Assembly (NCBI GenBank): GCA_000438255.1
Contig: FR901881.1
Span: 15,026-53,195, forward strand
DNA: 38,170 bases
From: Clostridium sp. CAG:389
GTDB taxonomy: Bacteria; Bacillota; Clostridia; TANB77; CAG-508
Direction: 5' to 3'
The notes under the pieces are model-generated. The model was not told the DNA's origin, did no database searches, and was given only the letters and a program-made list of their open reading frames with translations. This document shows positions 1 to 9,778 of the stretch, piece after piece. The position numbers and the translations under genes were made by a program. Each line of letters opens with the position of its first letter. Position 1 is the first letter of the stretch.

Positions 1-51
1 GTATTTGTCTTTTTCTAACCTGAAATAGCACAATTCTATATTTTCTTCCAT
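1..51 (-). CDS. 5' end of an unidentified gene, cut by the window edge
   Basis: An ATG at 49-51 on the minus strand opens 17 codons without a stop up to the window edge, beginning MEENIELCYF. An AAGGAG Shine-Dalgarno site lies at 61-66, nine bases upstream. The rest lies outside the window, so no function can be given. It lies downstream of the capsule operon and is separated from it by a strong hairpin. Confidence 0.6.
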   Translation of the reverse strand, partial: MEENIELCYFRLEKDKY

Positions 52-122
52 TAAAAATCGCTCCTTGTTGTAGTTATAATACACTCTTTTAAAAATTTTG
101 TCAAATTTTGGAAAATGGTGTT

Positions 123-175
123 TTTTAAATAAAAATAACTCAAAATATTATATTTTGAGTTATTTTTATTTAAAA
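123..175 (-). terminator. Terminator of the capsule operon
   Basis: A perfect inverted repeat has 25-base arms (123-147 and 151-175) and a 3-base loop. It lies just past the ugd stop codon. The T-rich outer part of the stem serves as the U-tract on the minus strand. The near-symmetry means it may also work in the other direction. Confidence 0.8.
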
Positions 176-192
176 TTATTTCATTTTTCAGC

Positions 193-1362
193 TTAATCTC
201 TTGAAAATAAATCTCTTGTATAAACTTTTTCTTTTACATTATCTAACAAACTTTCTTCCCTATTAGCTAATATTATAGAAGATTTCATTTTAAATTCATT
301 TATATCATTTATTACTTTAAAACCATTAAATTCATTTTTAGTTAATGTTGGTTCATAAATAATAACTTCTATATTATTTGCTCTTAAATTTTTAATAATA
401 TCTTGTATTGCACTTGCTCTAAAATTATCAGAACCTGTTTTCATAGTTAATCGATATATACCTACAACTTGTGGTTTAGTTCTTATAATTTCCTCTGTAA
501 TAAAATCTTTACGAGTTTTATTAGAATTTACAATAGCTTCTATTAAATTTTGAGGAACATCTTTATAGTTTGCTAATAACTGTTTTGTATCTTTTGGTAA
601 GCAATATCCTCCATATCCAAAAGATGGATTGTTATATTGATCACCAATCCTAGGATCTAAGCATACTCCTTTAATAATGTCTTTGCTATTTAATCCTTTT
701 GTCAAAGCATATGTGTCTAATTCATTAAAATATGCTACTCTAAGTGCAAGGTACGTATTTGCAAATAGTTTTACAGCTTCTGCTTCTGTACTATTCATAA
801 ACAATGTTTCTATATTATTTTTTTCTGCTGATTCAATTAATAAATTAGCAAATTGTTTTGCTTTTTCATTTTTTTCTCCTACGATTATTCTTGAAGGATA
901 TAAATTGTCATATAATGCTTTTACTTCTCTTAAAAATTCAGGTGAAAAGAAAATGTTGTTTATATTATATTTTTGTTTAACACTTTCTATGAATCCTACT
1001 GGAATTGTTGATTTAACCACCATTGTAATATTATTGTCATTCATGCTAATAACTTTTTTTATTATGTCTTCAACGCTTGATGTGTCAAAGAAGTTTTTTT
1101 CTTCATCATAATTTGTTGGTGTACTTATTATAACAAACTCTGCTTTTTCAAATGCTTCTTTATAGTCAAGTGTAGCTTTTAAGTTTAATGATTTTTCTTT
1201 AAAATACTTTTCTATATATTCATCTTTTATTGGTGAAATTCTATTATTTATTTTTTCTACTTTTTCAGGTATTACGTCTAATGCTATAACTTCATTATTT
1301 TGACTTAATAATGTAGCTAGTGATAATCCTACGTAACCTGTTCCTGCTACTGCAATTTTCAT
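193..1362 (-). CDS. ugd: UDP-glucose 6-dehydrogenase
   Basis: Oxidises UDP-glucose to UDP-glucuronate with two NAD+ in the cytoplasm. Seen: an N-terminal Rossmann motif GTGYVG at residues 7-12, the central dimerisation segment with Lys198 and Asn202 in EAVKLFANT, and the catalytic cysteine Cys254 in GGYCLPKDT. At 389 residues it matches the short bacterial Ugd form. A GAAAGGAAG Shine-Dalgarno site precedes the ATG. It is the last gene of the capsule operon, just before a strong terminator. Together with the C5-epimerase-like gene at 6947-7897, it implies a glucuronate-containing polysaccharide. Confidence 0.95.
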   Translation of the reverse strand: MKIAVAGTGYVGLSLATLLSQNNEVIALDVIPEKVEKINNRISPIKDEYIEKYFKEKSLNLKATLDYKEAFEKAEFVIISTPTNYDEEKNFFDTSSVEDIIKKVISMNDNNITMVVKSTIPVGFIESVKQKYNINNIFFSPEFLREVKALYDNLYPSRIIVGEKNEKAKQFANLLIESAEKNNIETLFMNSTEAEAVKLFANTYLALRVAYFNELDTYALTKGLNSKDIIKGVCLDPRIGDQYNNPSFGYGGYCLPKDTKQLLANYKDVPQNLIEAIVNSNKTRKDFITEEIIRTKPQVVGIYRLTMKTGSDNFRASAIQDIIKNLRANNIEVIIYEPTLTKNEFNGFKVINDINEFKMKSSIILANREESLLDNVKEKVYTRDLFSRD

Positions 1363-1382
1363 TTTTTTCTTCCTTTCAATTA

Positions 1383-2822
1383 TTATTTTCTTACTCTTTC
1401 TTTAATCATTGATATTCCATCAAAAATTACATCATCTTTCATCAATAATAATAAAGCAAAATAGATACATATTGAGCTAATTGCTTGCACTATAATTGAA
1501 AAAATATTATTAGAAATAAAATACCCAATAATTATGCTAAAAGCAAACATTATTATTGACGAAATAATATATTTATAAGAAATTTTGAATACATCTTTTA
1601 TTTCTATTTCTTTTCTTATTAAAATAAACTGTGTTAATGTTACAGAAAGCTCTGCAATGACAGTTGCAATTGACGCTCCAATAGAAGCTAAATTTTTAAT
1701 AAAAATAAAATTAAATATAAAATTGATAAATGCTCCAATGATAACAGATAATGTATATTTATTTTGTTGTTTAGTTGGTAATAAATATTGTGTTCCTGTA
1801 ACATTGCTCAAACCTATTAAAATAATTATTGGACTTATTATACACAATAAAGGCGCAACTTTATCATAGCCATCTCCATAAAAAACAGGAACAAATTTAT
1901 ATGCAACACTAATTATCCCCATCATTAGTGGAAAAGCAATCATCATTATAAATGCAAATGACTTATTCATATATTCTTTAACTTTTTTATTATTTCCTTC
2001 TGCATACGTTGCAGCAATTCTAGGTAACATGACTGTTCCAAGTGATGTAGCAATAGTCATTAATAGTTTTATTATTTTTTGTGCTTGCTCATAATAACCA
2101 ACTTCTGATTTATCACTTACAATTGTACCTATCATTATTTTATCTAATACAGTGTATATTTGAGTAGCAATTTGTGGAATAAATAACATCATCATAGGTT
2201 TTATATGTCGTATTATTTTTAACTCTTTTAAATCAATTTTATTTATATATTTTGAAATATACATCCATAAAGAAAAATTTCCTAAAAGTGTTGATAAAAC
2301 ATATATTATAAAATACTTATTCAAATCATTTGATGTTTTCACAAATACAAAAATACAAATAACACTTATTAATTTTACTAACATATTTCTAACAACAGTT
2401 TTTTTAAATTCTTCTAATCCTTGAAAAAACCAACTTATATCTATTGCATTAGCAATAATTTCGAGTATTAAGATTTTATAATATGTTGTATATTGCCCAT
2501 TTAAACAAAATGTAAAATAAAATATTAATAAAGAAATAAACAATGTAATTAATCTCATTATAAAAATTTCATAAAATATTATACTTCTTTTTTTTATACT
2601 TTTTTGAACATATGCTATTTCACGTTGTCCGTACATAGCACTCCCCAGCGATCCAAATAATATGAAATAAGTAGTTATTGATAATGTATAACTATATATT
2701 CCAATATTTTCTGCGCCTAATACTCTGGATAGATACGGAGTTGTTATTAAAGGTATTATTATTGCTAATATTTGATATGATAAATTATATATATAATTTC
2801 TGGCAACGCTTTTTTGTTCCAT
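1383..2822 (-). CDS. Polysaccharide flippase (Wzx-like, MOP superfamily)
   Basis: A polytopic membrane protein of about 479 residues with many hydrophobic segments. The start, NYIYNLSYQILAIIIPLITT followed by PYLSRVLG, is typical of Wzx/RfbX polysaccharide exporters, which flip undecaprenyl-linked repeat units across the membrane. An ATG 12 bases further upstream (2832-2834) overlaps the preceding stop as TAATG, but the GGGAGG Shine-Dalgarno site lies downstream of it and fits the start at 2822 (MEQKSVARN). A Wzy-like gene in the same operon supports the Wzx/Wzy route. The family is clear; the substrate is not. Confidence 0.9.
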   Translation of the reverse strand: MEQKSVARNYIYNLSYQILAIIIPLITTPYLSRVLGAENIGIYSYTLSITTYFILFGSLGSAMYGQREIAYVQKSIKKRSIIFYEIFIMRLITLFISLLIFYFTFCLNGQYTTYYKILILEIIANAIDISWFFQGLEEFKKTVVRNMLVKLISVICIFVFVKTSNDLNKYFIIYVLSTLLGNFSLWMYISKYINKIDLKELKIIRHIKPMMMLFIPQIATQIYTVLDKIMIGTIVSDKSEVGYYEQAQKIIKLLMTIATSLGTVMLPRIAATYAEGNNKKVKEYMNKSFAFIMMIAFPLMMGIISVAYKFVPVFYGDGYDKVAPLLCIISPIIILIGLSNVTGTQYLLPTKQQNKYTLSVIIGAFINFIFNFIFIKNLASIGASIATVIAELSVTLTQFILIRKEIEIKDVFKISYKYIISSIIMFAFSIIIGYFISNNIFSIIVQAISSICIYFALLLLMKDDVIFDGISMIKERVRK

Positions 2823-2833
2823 TTTTCCTCCCA

Positions 2834-3826
2834 TTATAATTTAATTAATTCCTTAACTTTTGGTATCTTAGAAATCACATAACTTATTATACAAGAAATT
2901 ATAAAAGTCATTAATAAACATATAATATTTAAATAATTATTATTAAATGTTAATAATTTTGTAATTACTCTAAGTATTGTAACATGAATAATATAAACCC
3001 CCATCGTTAATGATGATAATTTTGTAATAAATTTATTTTCAATCTTAATCCTACTAAAACAAATAAATATTAAGGTTGAACTAATTATAACAAATATAGA
3101 TCCATAAAATGATTCAGCATATAAATTACCATATAATTTATATGAAAAAAATGATTCATACATAATCATAATTATAATTGAACAAGCTGTAACAAAATAC
3201 AACAAATTATTATTTAACTTAATATTATAACTATATTTTTTTATTCCACCACCAATAAAGAAGTATAACATCCAATTCCACAATCTAAAAGTTTGAATAA
3301 TATTATCTTTTAAAATAAAATTACATTTTTTATACAAGTAAATAAAAGTTAAATCCAAAAATATATTTATAAAAAACAATCCAATTAAAACTATTTTAAA
3401 ATGTTTCATATTATATATTTTATGAAGTAGTGGTAAAAATAAATTTATTATAATTAATGTTCCTAAAAACCATAAATGTGGCAATATGCCTTTTTGCATT
3501 AAACTTCCAAATACGTCAACAAAATAATTATTTATTTCATCGTGTAAAATATATTTTATTAAATATAATCCAGAGCACCAAAATATTGTAATAATAAATA
3601 TTTTTATAATTTTACTAATTATATACTTATAGCTCAAATTTCTATCTAGTTGTAAATATCCATTTATCATAAAAAATATTGGAATTGCTATGCTTCCTAA
3701 ATAATATATCCATAAACCATTTACATATTCGTTGCCATTTAATCCATAATTAATAGAATGTAACAGTACAACAAGAAAACATGCCATAACTTTTAATAAA
3801 TCAATCCATTCAATTCTTTTTCTCAT
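2834..3826 (-). CDS. Membrane acyltransferase (acyltransferase-3 family)
   Basis: A 330-residue integral membrane protein of the acyltransferase-3 (OafA/WecH-like) family, which O-acylates surface sugars, usually with acetyl groups. Seen: an N-terminal RIEWIDLLKVMACFLVVLLH with the family histidine at residue 23 in the first membrane segment, then WFLGTL and about ten hydrophobic segments. It lies between glf (3 bp gap) and the flippase (TAATG junction) in the capsule operon, so it probably decorates the repeat unit or polymer. The acyl donor and acceptor are unknown. Confidence 0.85.
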   Translation of the reverse strand: MRKRIEWIDLLKVMACFLVVLLHSINYGLNGNEYVNGLWIYYLGSIAIPIFFMINGYLQLDRNLSYKYIISKIIKIFIITIFWCSGLYLIKYILHDEINNYFVDVFGSLMQKGILPHLWFLGTLIIINLFLPLLHKIYNMKHFKIVLIGLFFINIFLDLTFIYLYKKCNFILKDNIIQTFRLWNWMLYFFIGGGIKKYSYNIKLNNNLLYFVTACSIIIMIMYESFFSYKLYGNLYAESFYGSIFVIISSTLIFICFSRIKIENKFITKLSSLTMGVYIIHVTILRVITKLLTFNNNYLNIICLLMTFIISCIISYVISKIPKVKELIKL

Positions 3827-3829
3827 TTT

Positions 3830-4936
3830 TTACCTCTTCAAATAATAAAAGTAGTTAAAAGCAGATTTTATTACATCATCCATATCATAATATTTATATT
3901 CAGCAAGTCTTCCTCCAAATATTACATTATCTTCCTTTTTGGCAAGTTCTCTATATTTTTCAGCAATTTCATTATTTTTATTATCATTAATCGTATAATA
4001 TTTTTCCATACCTTCTTTATAATCTGCTGGGTATTCATATGTAACTACTGTCTTTGAACTTGTAGTATCAAATTCAAAATGTTTATGTTCTATTACTCTA
4101 GTATAGTCAACTTCATGACCAGTATAATTTACTACTGCATTTCCCTGATGGTTTACTTCATTTAAAATTTGAGTATCAAATTTTAAAGATCTCCATTCAA
4201 GTTTTCCTAGTGAATAATTAAAATATTCATCTATTGGCCCCGTATAAATTACTTTATCAGCAATAGTGTCAAAATATTTTTTATTTTCTAAATAATCTGT
4301 ATTTAATTTAACTTCTATATCCTTTAACATATTTTCGACTAATTTAGTATATCCACCAATTGGTATTCCTTGATATTTATCATTAAAATAATTATTATCA
4401 TAAGTCAGCCTTACTGGCAATCTTTTAATAATAAATGCAGGCAGATCTTTGCAATCTCTATTCCATTGTTTTTCAGTATATCCTTTTACCAGTTTTTCAT
4501 ATATGGTTCTCCCTACCAAAGATATTGCCTGCTCTTCAAGATTAGATGGTTCTTTTCCTTCCATTTCTTTTCTTTCTTCATTAATATGTCTTAATGCATC
4601 TTCTGGCGTAAATACATCATCCCAAATTTTTGAAAACGTATTCATATTAAATGGCATATTATAGATTTCATTACCTATTCTTGCTACTGGTGAATTAGTA
4701 TATCTATTAAATTCTAAAAATGAATTAACATATTCCCATACATCTTTATAATCTGTATGAAATATATGAGCACCATATTTATGAACTTGAATGCCTTCAA
4801 CATCTTCAGTATATATATTTCCTGCTATATGGCTTCTTTTCTCAATAACTAATACTTTCTTTCCATCTTTTTTAGCTAGATTTGCGAATGTAGCACCGAA
4901 TAATCCTGCTCCAACGATTAAATAATCATATTTCAT
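3830..4936 (-). CDS. glf: UDP-galactopyranose mutase
   Basis: A flavoenzyme that interconverts UDP-galactopyranose and UDP-galactofuranose. Seen: an FAD dinucleotide-binding motif GAGLFG at residues 9-14, IEKRSHIAGN, and the family stretch YGAHIFHT followed by VWEYVNSF. At 368 residues it is of normal length. The start at 4936 (MKYDYLIVGAG) fits the family and the GAGGAGG site nine bases upstream; a reading frame extends to a TTG at 4954, but that is unlikely. It overlaps the end of the polymerase gene by 11 bases, indicating translational coupling. It implies galactofuranose in the polymer. Confidence 0.95.
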   Translation of the reverse strand: MKYDYLIVGAGLFGATFANLAKKDGKKVLVIEKRSHIAGNIYTEDVEGIQVHKYGAHIFHTDYKDVWEYVNSFLEFNRYTNSPVARIGNEIYNMPFNMNTFSKIWDDVFTPEDALRHINEERKEMEGKEPSNLEEQAISLVGRTIYEKLVKGYTEKQWNRDCKDLPAFIIKRLPVRLTYDNNYFNDKYQGIPIGGYTKLVENMLKDIEVKLNTDYLENKKYFDTIADKVIYTGPIDEYFNYSLGKLEWRSLKFDTQILNEVNHQGNAVVNYTGHEVDYTRVIEHKHFEFDTTSSKTVVTYEYPADYKEGMEKYYTINDNKNNEIAEKYRELAKKEDNVIFGGRLAEYKYYDMDDVIKSAFNYFYYLKR

Positions 4937-6182
4937 ATTTTGCATCCTCCTCAAAAAATGTTTCTTTTAATTCATTACTTTTTTTATAAAATATTAATAG
5001 ATAATAATCAAATGCTAAAAATATTATCATTAACGACGTATATTGATATGCACATGTAAACATTAAATATAATTGTAATGTTAAAATTTCAATTAAAAAT
5101 AATTTTTTTCCTTTTGAGCAAATTAAATTTTTAAGTCCTAAAAATATAGGTAATAAATAGAATACTGTTAAATATATACCTCCCTGTACTAATACTATAA
5201 TAAAAGAATTAGATAACCCAGTATTATACATTCTATACTTACTCATATATTTTATAGCTATACTATTATTCAAATATCCACTACCAAATACAGGATGGTC
5301 TTTAAATGCATTAAAGCCAGCAACATAATCATCATTTCTTATATTATATGAGTTAGATTCTTGCTTATCATTAAAAAAAGTTGTTCCTACAGTTAAAATA
5401 CTCAAAAATACAATTGGTAATATTATTATTTTAATTTTACTTTTATTAAAAAAAGTATATTTATAAAATAATAAAAATAAACAAAATAGTAAACCTGTAA
5501 TAGATAAAGTTGATAAAATAGAAATTCCAAATATTATAGAATATTTATTTATTATTTTTTTCTTAAAAAATAAGGATAATGCCATTCCAAACATAAGATG
5601 TAAAGCAAACATAGGGCCTTCAACAAATATACTTGTATTTCTAAGCATTGTTTTTCCAAACATAACTGTCGTTTGTGTATTAAAATGTAGATAAAAGTAC
5701 CCATTTATAGTTGTATTTTTTCCCCAGTCTATAACTTTAGTAACATTCGTTGGTATAATATTAGTTAAAGATCCTAGAAAGAAAAAAAATAACGAAATAC
5801 TTGCAATTGCAATAATAATATTTACATAGGCTTTAAAAAAATTTTCTATTTCTTTTTTACTATATACACAAAATGTAAAAAAAGATATTGGAAATAAAAA
5901 TAAAAAAATATTAAGAAAACTTATTTTATAATTATTTACATTTATAAAGAAAAATAGCATTATATATATTAAATAAAATCCAAGAAATACTAATACCCTT
6001 TTTTTTATTCTATAATTATAATTTAATAAAAAGATTACTAGTGATATTAAAATTATACAAATGGTAAAAATTTTTCCTAAATTTCCATCAACAAAATGTG
6101 AAAAAACACTTCTACTGTCCAATATAATAAAAAAAGCAAGTAAATATTGTAAAATAATATTTAATTTATCTTTACTAATCAT
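4926..6182 (-). CDS. Oligosaccharide repeat-unit polymerase (Wzy-like)
   Basis: A 418-residue polytopic protein with about eleven membrane segments. A larger extracytoplasmic loop before the last segments contains FNAFKDHPVFGSGYLN, resembling the hPxxGxG pattern of O-antigen ligase and Wzy proteins. Wzy proteins join flipped repeat units on the outer face of the membrane. Wzy proteins diverge strongly in sequence, so the call rests on topology, this loop motif and its place in an operon that also has a flippase and an initiating transferase. It overlaps its neighbours on both sides (8 bp and 11 bp). Confidence 0.75.
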   Translation of the reverse strand: MISKDKLNIILQYLLAFFIILDSRSVFSHFVDGNLGKIFTICIILISLVIFLLNYNYRIKKRVLVFLGFYLIYIMLFFFINVNNYKISFLNIFLFLFPISFFTFCVYSKKEIENFFKAYVNIIIAIASISLFFFFLGSLTNIIPTNVTKVIDWGKNTTINGYFYLHFNTQTTVMFGKTMLRNTSIFVEGPMFALHLMFGMALSLFFKKKIINKYSIIFGISILSTLSITGLLFCLFLLFYKYTFFNKSKIKIIILPIVFLSILTVGTTFFNDKQESNSYNIRNDDYVAGFNAFKDHPVFGSGYLNNSIAIKYMSKYRMYNTGLSNSFIIVLVQGGIYLTVFYLLPIFLGLKNLICSKGKKLFLIEILTLQLYLMFTCAYQYTSLMIIFLAFDYYLLIFYKKSNELKETFFEEDAKYEI

Positions 6183-6936
6183 TGTAAAAAATACCTTTCA
6201 TGAATACTTTTATTTTTTTTAAAAAATTTTTAAATTTATTTTCCGTAAATAGCATAGAATTTACATATTTAATATTCTTATTTTCCTTTTTCATCCAAAC
6301 ATTCAATAAAAATTCAGACATAAACCCATAAATACGTTGTTCTTGTTTCGAATACCCTTTTAAGTCAACCAAGCTTTCATATTTTTCCAACAATTCAAAC
6401 AGCCATTTACAATATTTATTAAAATCATCCTTTTTCATTACCGCCATATTACAAAAGCTTGCAGATTGCGAATGCATAACATCTTCAAATGCTTGAAAAT
6501 AGTCATTATACTCATTTTTTATAAGATTTTCTAATATTATTAAATCTTTTTCTTTTCCACTAATACTATTGGCAAAATAAGTCCAAACATCCGGTTTTTC
6601 TTTTACCTTTTTGGGTAATATTGCATCATAATCCTCCATTATTCTTTCTATTTTTTTAGTTTCAAATATCTTTGATGTTATGCCATCTACAAAAAATCTC
6701 CTATAGTGGCATATACCAATGTAATTTGGTAAATCATAGTTTTTCCATAACCAATATATCGCTGTTAACTCACAATAATTTAGATTTTTTTTAGAAATGT
6801 TATCACCTGTACAATCTGATAGTATATTTTCTCTATTATCCATTCCATACTTTCCAACACCAATAACTTTGTAATTTTCTGGAATCTTTAAAAATAAATC
6901 TTTGTGACTTACAACAAACATTTCAATATTTTTCAC
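6175..6936 (-). CDS. DUF4422 glycosyltransferase
   Basis: A 253-residue protein matching the DUF4422 family found in capsule loci and treated as a glycosyltransferase. Seen: an N-terminal MKNIEMFVVSHKDL, then GDNISKKNLNYCELTAIYW and the hallmark YIGICHYRRFF. The start is GTG at 6934-6936, six bases after GAGGAG. It overlaps the polymerase gene by 8 bp. It probably adds one sugar, perhaps a galactofuranose given glf, but the sugar cannot be read from the sequence. Confidence 0.85.
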   Translation of the reverse strand: MKNIEMFVVSHKDLFLKIPENYKVIGVGKYGMDNRENILSDCTGDNISKKNLNYCELTAIYWLWKNYDLPNYIGICHYRRFFVDGITSKIFETKKIERIMEDYDAILPKKVKEKPDVWTYFANSISGKEKDLIILENLIKNEYNDYFQAFEDVMHSQSASFCNMAVMKKDDFNKYCKWLFELLEKYESLVDLKGYSKQEQRIYGFMSEFLLNVWMKKENKNIKYVNSMLFTENKFKNFLKKIKVFMKGIFYND

Positions 6937-6946
6937 TTTAATCTCC

Positions 6947-7897
6947 TCACTTTACTAAACTTGTATTTATATCGTAATAATTATTTTTAAAAATTTTTTG
7001 CTTTAACTTAATTAATATTGCCATTGTTTTCTTTATTTTTGATTTTTGACATTTTTCCCATTTATTTGCATAAATTTTAAATTCATTAATATTAAATAAT
7101 TTATATAATAATCTTAATTGCATAATGTGTAAATCGTGATAAGCAGGACTAGCTATAGTCCCTCTTGCATCATAATTTGACCAAATTCTTCTATCGTATT
7201 TTTTTAACATTATAGACATAGTTTTTATTGATTTATTTAATATATTTTTATATTTCTCGTCTTTATTAATTAAGGTAAAATCATAAAGGCCAAATATAGA
7301 AAAAATCCATCCATTTAATACTGATAAATTATACTTTGAAACATATTCTTGGAAAATAATATTTTCATTTTCATATAAAGTAGTTCCACCATCTTTAATA
7401 TCTTTTAGCATAAAGTCTATTGCTTTTTTAGCATTTAAATAATATTTTTCGTTATTTGTTTCTACATATGCTCTTAATAAAACCGATGCTCCTTCACTTT
7501 GACACATTGCAGACTGAGTTTGATGTGCTTTATCTTTTAATGTTTCCATACAATCCCACATACCCTCATCATCAATATTTTTTATAGCCCAATCCGCAAT
7601 ATTTATAAATTTGCTTAGATTTTTTTTATCATTATTTTCTATATATAAATCATATAAACCCAATGCATATTGAAATATAGTTATTGGAAAATATGTTTCA
7701 ACATTAGCAATTGTAATATTTCTAGGAATTCCATCTTTATCTAAAATGATACTTTCTGATACTTTATTAGTTAAATCATTATAATAACCTTTAATTTCTG
7801 TTTTTGAATAATATTTTCCTTCCCCTTGTTTAACATGAAATGCACTTTTTCCCGTAAGCATATTTAACCATCTTTGAAGTAATTTTAATATTTTCAT
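6947..7897 (-). CDS. D-glucuronyl C5-epimerase-like protein
   Basis: A 316-residue protein with the C-terminal fold of D-glucuronyl C5-epimerases, which convert D-glucuronate to L-iduronate in glycosaminoglycan-like chains. Seen: alpha/alpha-barrel helices from about residue 65, the family block VLNGWIFSIFGLYDF (193-207), and NYDARG (241-246) followed by PAYHDLHIMQL (251-261). These correspond to the tyrosine-rich active-site region of the eukaryotic enzyme. There is no signal peptide, so it should act in the cytoplasm. It overlaps the GT4 gene by 4 bp (ATGA). Ugd in the same operon could supply the glucuronate. The family is well supported; activity and substrate are inferred. Confidence 0.8.
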   Translation of the reverse strand: MKILKLLQRWLNMLTGKSAFHVKQGEGKYYSKTEIKGYYNDLTNKVSESIILDKDGIPRNITIANVETYFPITIFQYALGLYDLYIENNDKKNLSKFINIADWAIKNIDDEGMWDCMETLKDKAHQTQSAMCQSEGASVLLRAYVETNNEKYYLNAKKAIDFMLKDIKDGGTTLYENENIIFQEYVSKYNLSVLNGWIFSIFGLYDFTLINKDEKYKNILNKSIKTMSIMLKKYDRRIWSNYDARGTIASPAYHDLHIMQLRLLYKLFNINEFKIYANKWEKCQKSKIKKTMAILIKLKQKIFKNNYYDINTSLVK

Positions 7898-8916
7898 TCA
7901 ATATCCTCCAAAAGTTCTTCTTTAAATTTTTTTAATAAATTATCAAGAATATAATTCTTAGATAACTCTTTTGATTTCTTTTTATATTTTAAAATAGAAT
8001 TATCATTAATCATTTCTAATGTTTTTTTATACATATCATTATAATTTTTATATTCAAATATTTTTCCATTTTCATTTTCCAAAATATATTCTTTCGCATA
8101 TCTCCAATTTGAAGCTACTACTGCTAATCCAGATATATAGCAATCTATTAAAGCCCCTGGTAAGCATTCACCTGGATATTCTGTTGGAAAAATGAAAACG
8201 TCATATTTTGATAAAATTTCATATTCAGTTTTACTATCAGGTTTTATTTCTCCATGATATGAAATATTATCATCAAACATACTTTTAATTTCACTTAAAT
8301 ATTCACCCTTACATTGTCCATAAATGTCTAATGTGCAATCAATATTTTCTGAATTAAACTTTTTTATTAATTTAATTGCTTCTTCAATGCCTTTTTCTTT
8401 AATAACCCTGCCAAAATATACAAATTTTATTTTACCATCGTTTATATAATTACTTTTAAATTTTTTTACTTTTCTAAAATTATTTAAAACATCAACATTT
8501 GTAATCTGCAATTCATTTAAATCATCTTTTAAAGTATTAGCCTCAACAAAAATATGCTTAATGCCTTTATATGTATCAACATTCCATCCTTTTTCTTTAA
8601 TATTTCTTGAAAGTGATCCACCAATTACAAAATAATAAATATCCTTTTTTGTTTTGATTTTTCTAAAAAAATTCAAAACAATATTTGCTCCTTTATCAGC
8701 TGAAGACACAATTATTTCATCACTTTTAAAATAATAAAAAATAATCAAAAAAACTAATTTTAATATATGCTTTTTCCAATTATCTGTATCAACACAAAAT
8801 ACTTTAATTTCTTTTATGTCATTTAAATATTCTCTTAATAGTTTACACTTTATTGTTTCACCGTCTAATCTATTTCTATTATCAGCAGTAGTAGCAATAA
8901 ATAATACTTTCTTCAT
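7894..8916 (-). CDS. Glycosyltransferase family 4
   Basis: A GT-B fold transferase of about 340 residues. Seen: an N-terminal MKKVLFIATTADNRNRLDGE, a C-terminal domain starting KIKFVYFGRVIKEKGIEEAI, and the donor-site region FIFPTEYPGECLPGALIDC, the counterpart of the GT4 EX7E motif. It adds a sugar from a nucleotide-sugar to the lipid-linked repeat unit. The ATG at 8916 sits about seven bases after AGGTG; an in-frame GTG three codons earlier (8925) overlaps that site and is less likely. It is part of the capsule operon. Confidence 0.9.
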   Translation of the reverse strand: MKKVLFIATTADNRNRLDGETIKCKLLREYLNDIKEIKVFCVDTDNWKKHILKLVFLIIFYYFKSDEIIVSSADKGANIVLNFFRKIKTKKDIYYFVIGGSLSRNIKEKGWNVDTYKGIKHIFVEANTLKDDLNELQITNVDVLNNFRKVKKFKSNYINDGKIKFVYFGRVIKEKGIEEAIKLIKKFNSENIDCTLDIYGQCKGEYLSEIKSMFDDNISYHGEIKPDSKTEYEILSKYDVFIFPTEYPGECLPGALIDCYISGLAVVASNWRYAKEYILENENGKIFEYKNYNDMYKKTLEMINDNSILKYKKKSKELSKNYILDNLLKKFKEELLEDIE

Positions 8917-8931
8917 TTTTTTCACCTATTT

Positions 8932-9693
8932 TTAATATATTCTCTTTTTTACTCCATTAAATGCATAGCCCATAAAACAAAAGCAAGCTTTCCATAATGG
9001 TAATTTTTCAATTTTTCTATACCAATACCAATTCATTTTTATTGCTTTAAATTTGTTACTAGATAACGAATTACTAACCACTCTATAATAAGATAAATTT
9101 TCAGGGCATTCATAACAATCAAAACCATTTTTTAATAACTGACACCAAGTTGCAGCATCCTGTCTTCTTCTTATTAGTGGCATTTGCAATAATTCTTTTC
9201 CAGTTATTTTAGTATCAACCATTACGCCAACTGTTTGAATTATAGTATTTCTTAAAAATAAATTATAATTTACTTTTTTAGGTATCTTAATAATCTTGTT
9301 TAAACTTGTTCCATCCTCAGTAATTTTTTCATAATCTGTGCAAGTAAATGCATAATTATTTTCTAACATAAATTTTACTTGTTTTTCTAGCTTTTCACTT
9401 TTCCATAAATCATCTGCGTCTAAATAAGCAATAAACCTACCTTTTGATTCTTTTAATGCTATATTTCTAGCAACTGCTGCTCCGCTATTTTCTTCAAGTT
9501 TAAAATATCTTATTCTATTATCTTTCTTAGAATATTCTTTGATTATTTTTGCAGAATTATCAGGTGTACAATCATCAACAAGTAATAATTCCCAATTTTT
9601 ATATGTTTGATTTAAAACACACTCTATAGTTTTTGATATTAAATTTTCACATTTATAAACAGGTGTGATAATAGATACTAACTCTTCTTTCAT
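8932..9693 (-). CDS. Glycosyltransferase family 2
   Basis: A GT-A fold transferase of about 253 residues. Seen: SIITPVY at residues 7-13, ELLLVDDCTPD at 36-45, NSGAAVARNIAL near 70-80 and the metal-binding LDADD at 91-95. The start at 9693 is chosen because AAGGAG lies a few bases upstream; the open frame continues to 9729 without a better site. It is the second gene of the capsule operon, so it probably adds the second sugar of the repeat unit. Confidence 0.9.
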   Translation of the reverse strand: MKEELVSIITPVYKCENLISKTIECVLNQTYKNWELLLVDDCTPDNSAKIIKEYSKKDNRIRYFKLEENSGAAVARNIALKESKGRFIAYLDADDLWKSEKLEKQVKFMLENNYAFTCTDYEKITEDGTSLNKIIKIPKKVNYNLFLRNTIIQTVGVMVDTKITGKELLQMPLIRRRQDAATWCQLLKNGFDCYECPENLSYYRVVSNSLSSNKFKAIKMNWYWYRKIEKLPLWKACFCFMGYAFNGVKKRIY

Positions 9694-9778
9694 AAATTCA
9701 CTTCTCCTTAATTTTTTAAAAATCGACATATTTATAATAACTAAATTTTATTATAAAAAAGCATATGCCATATATTTG

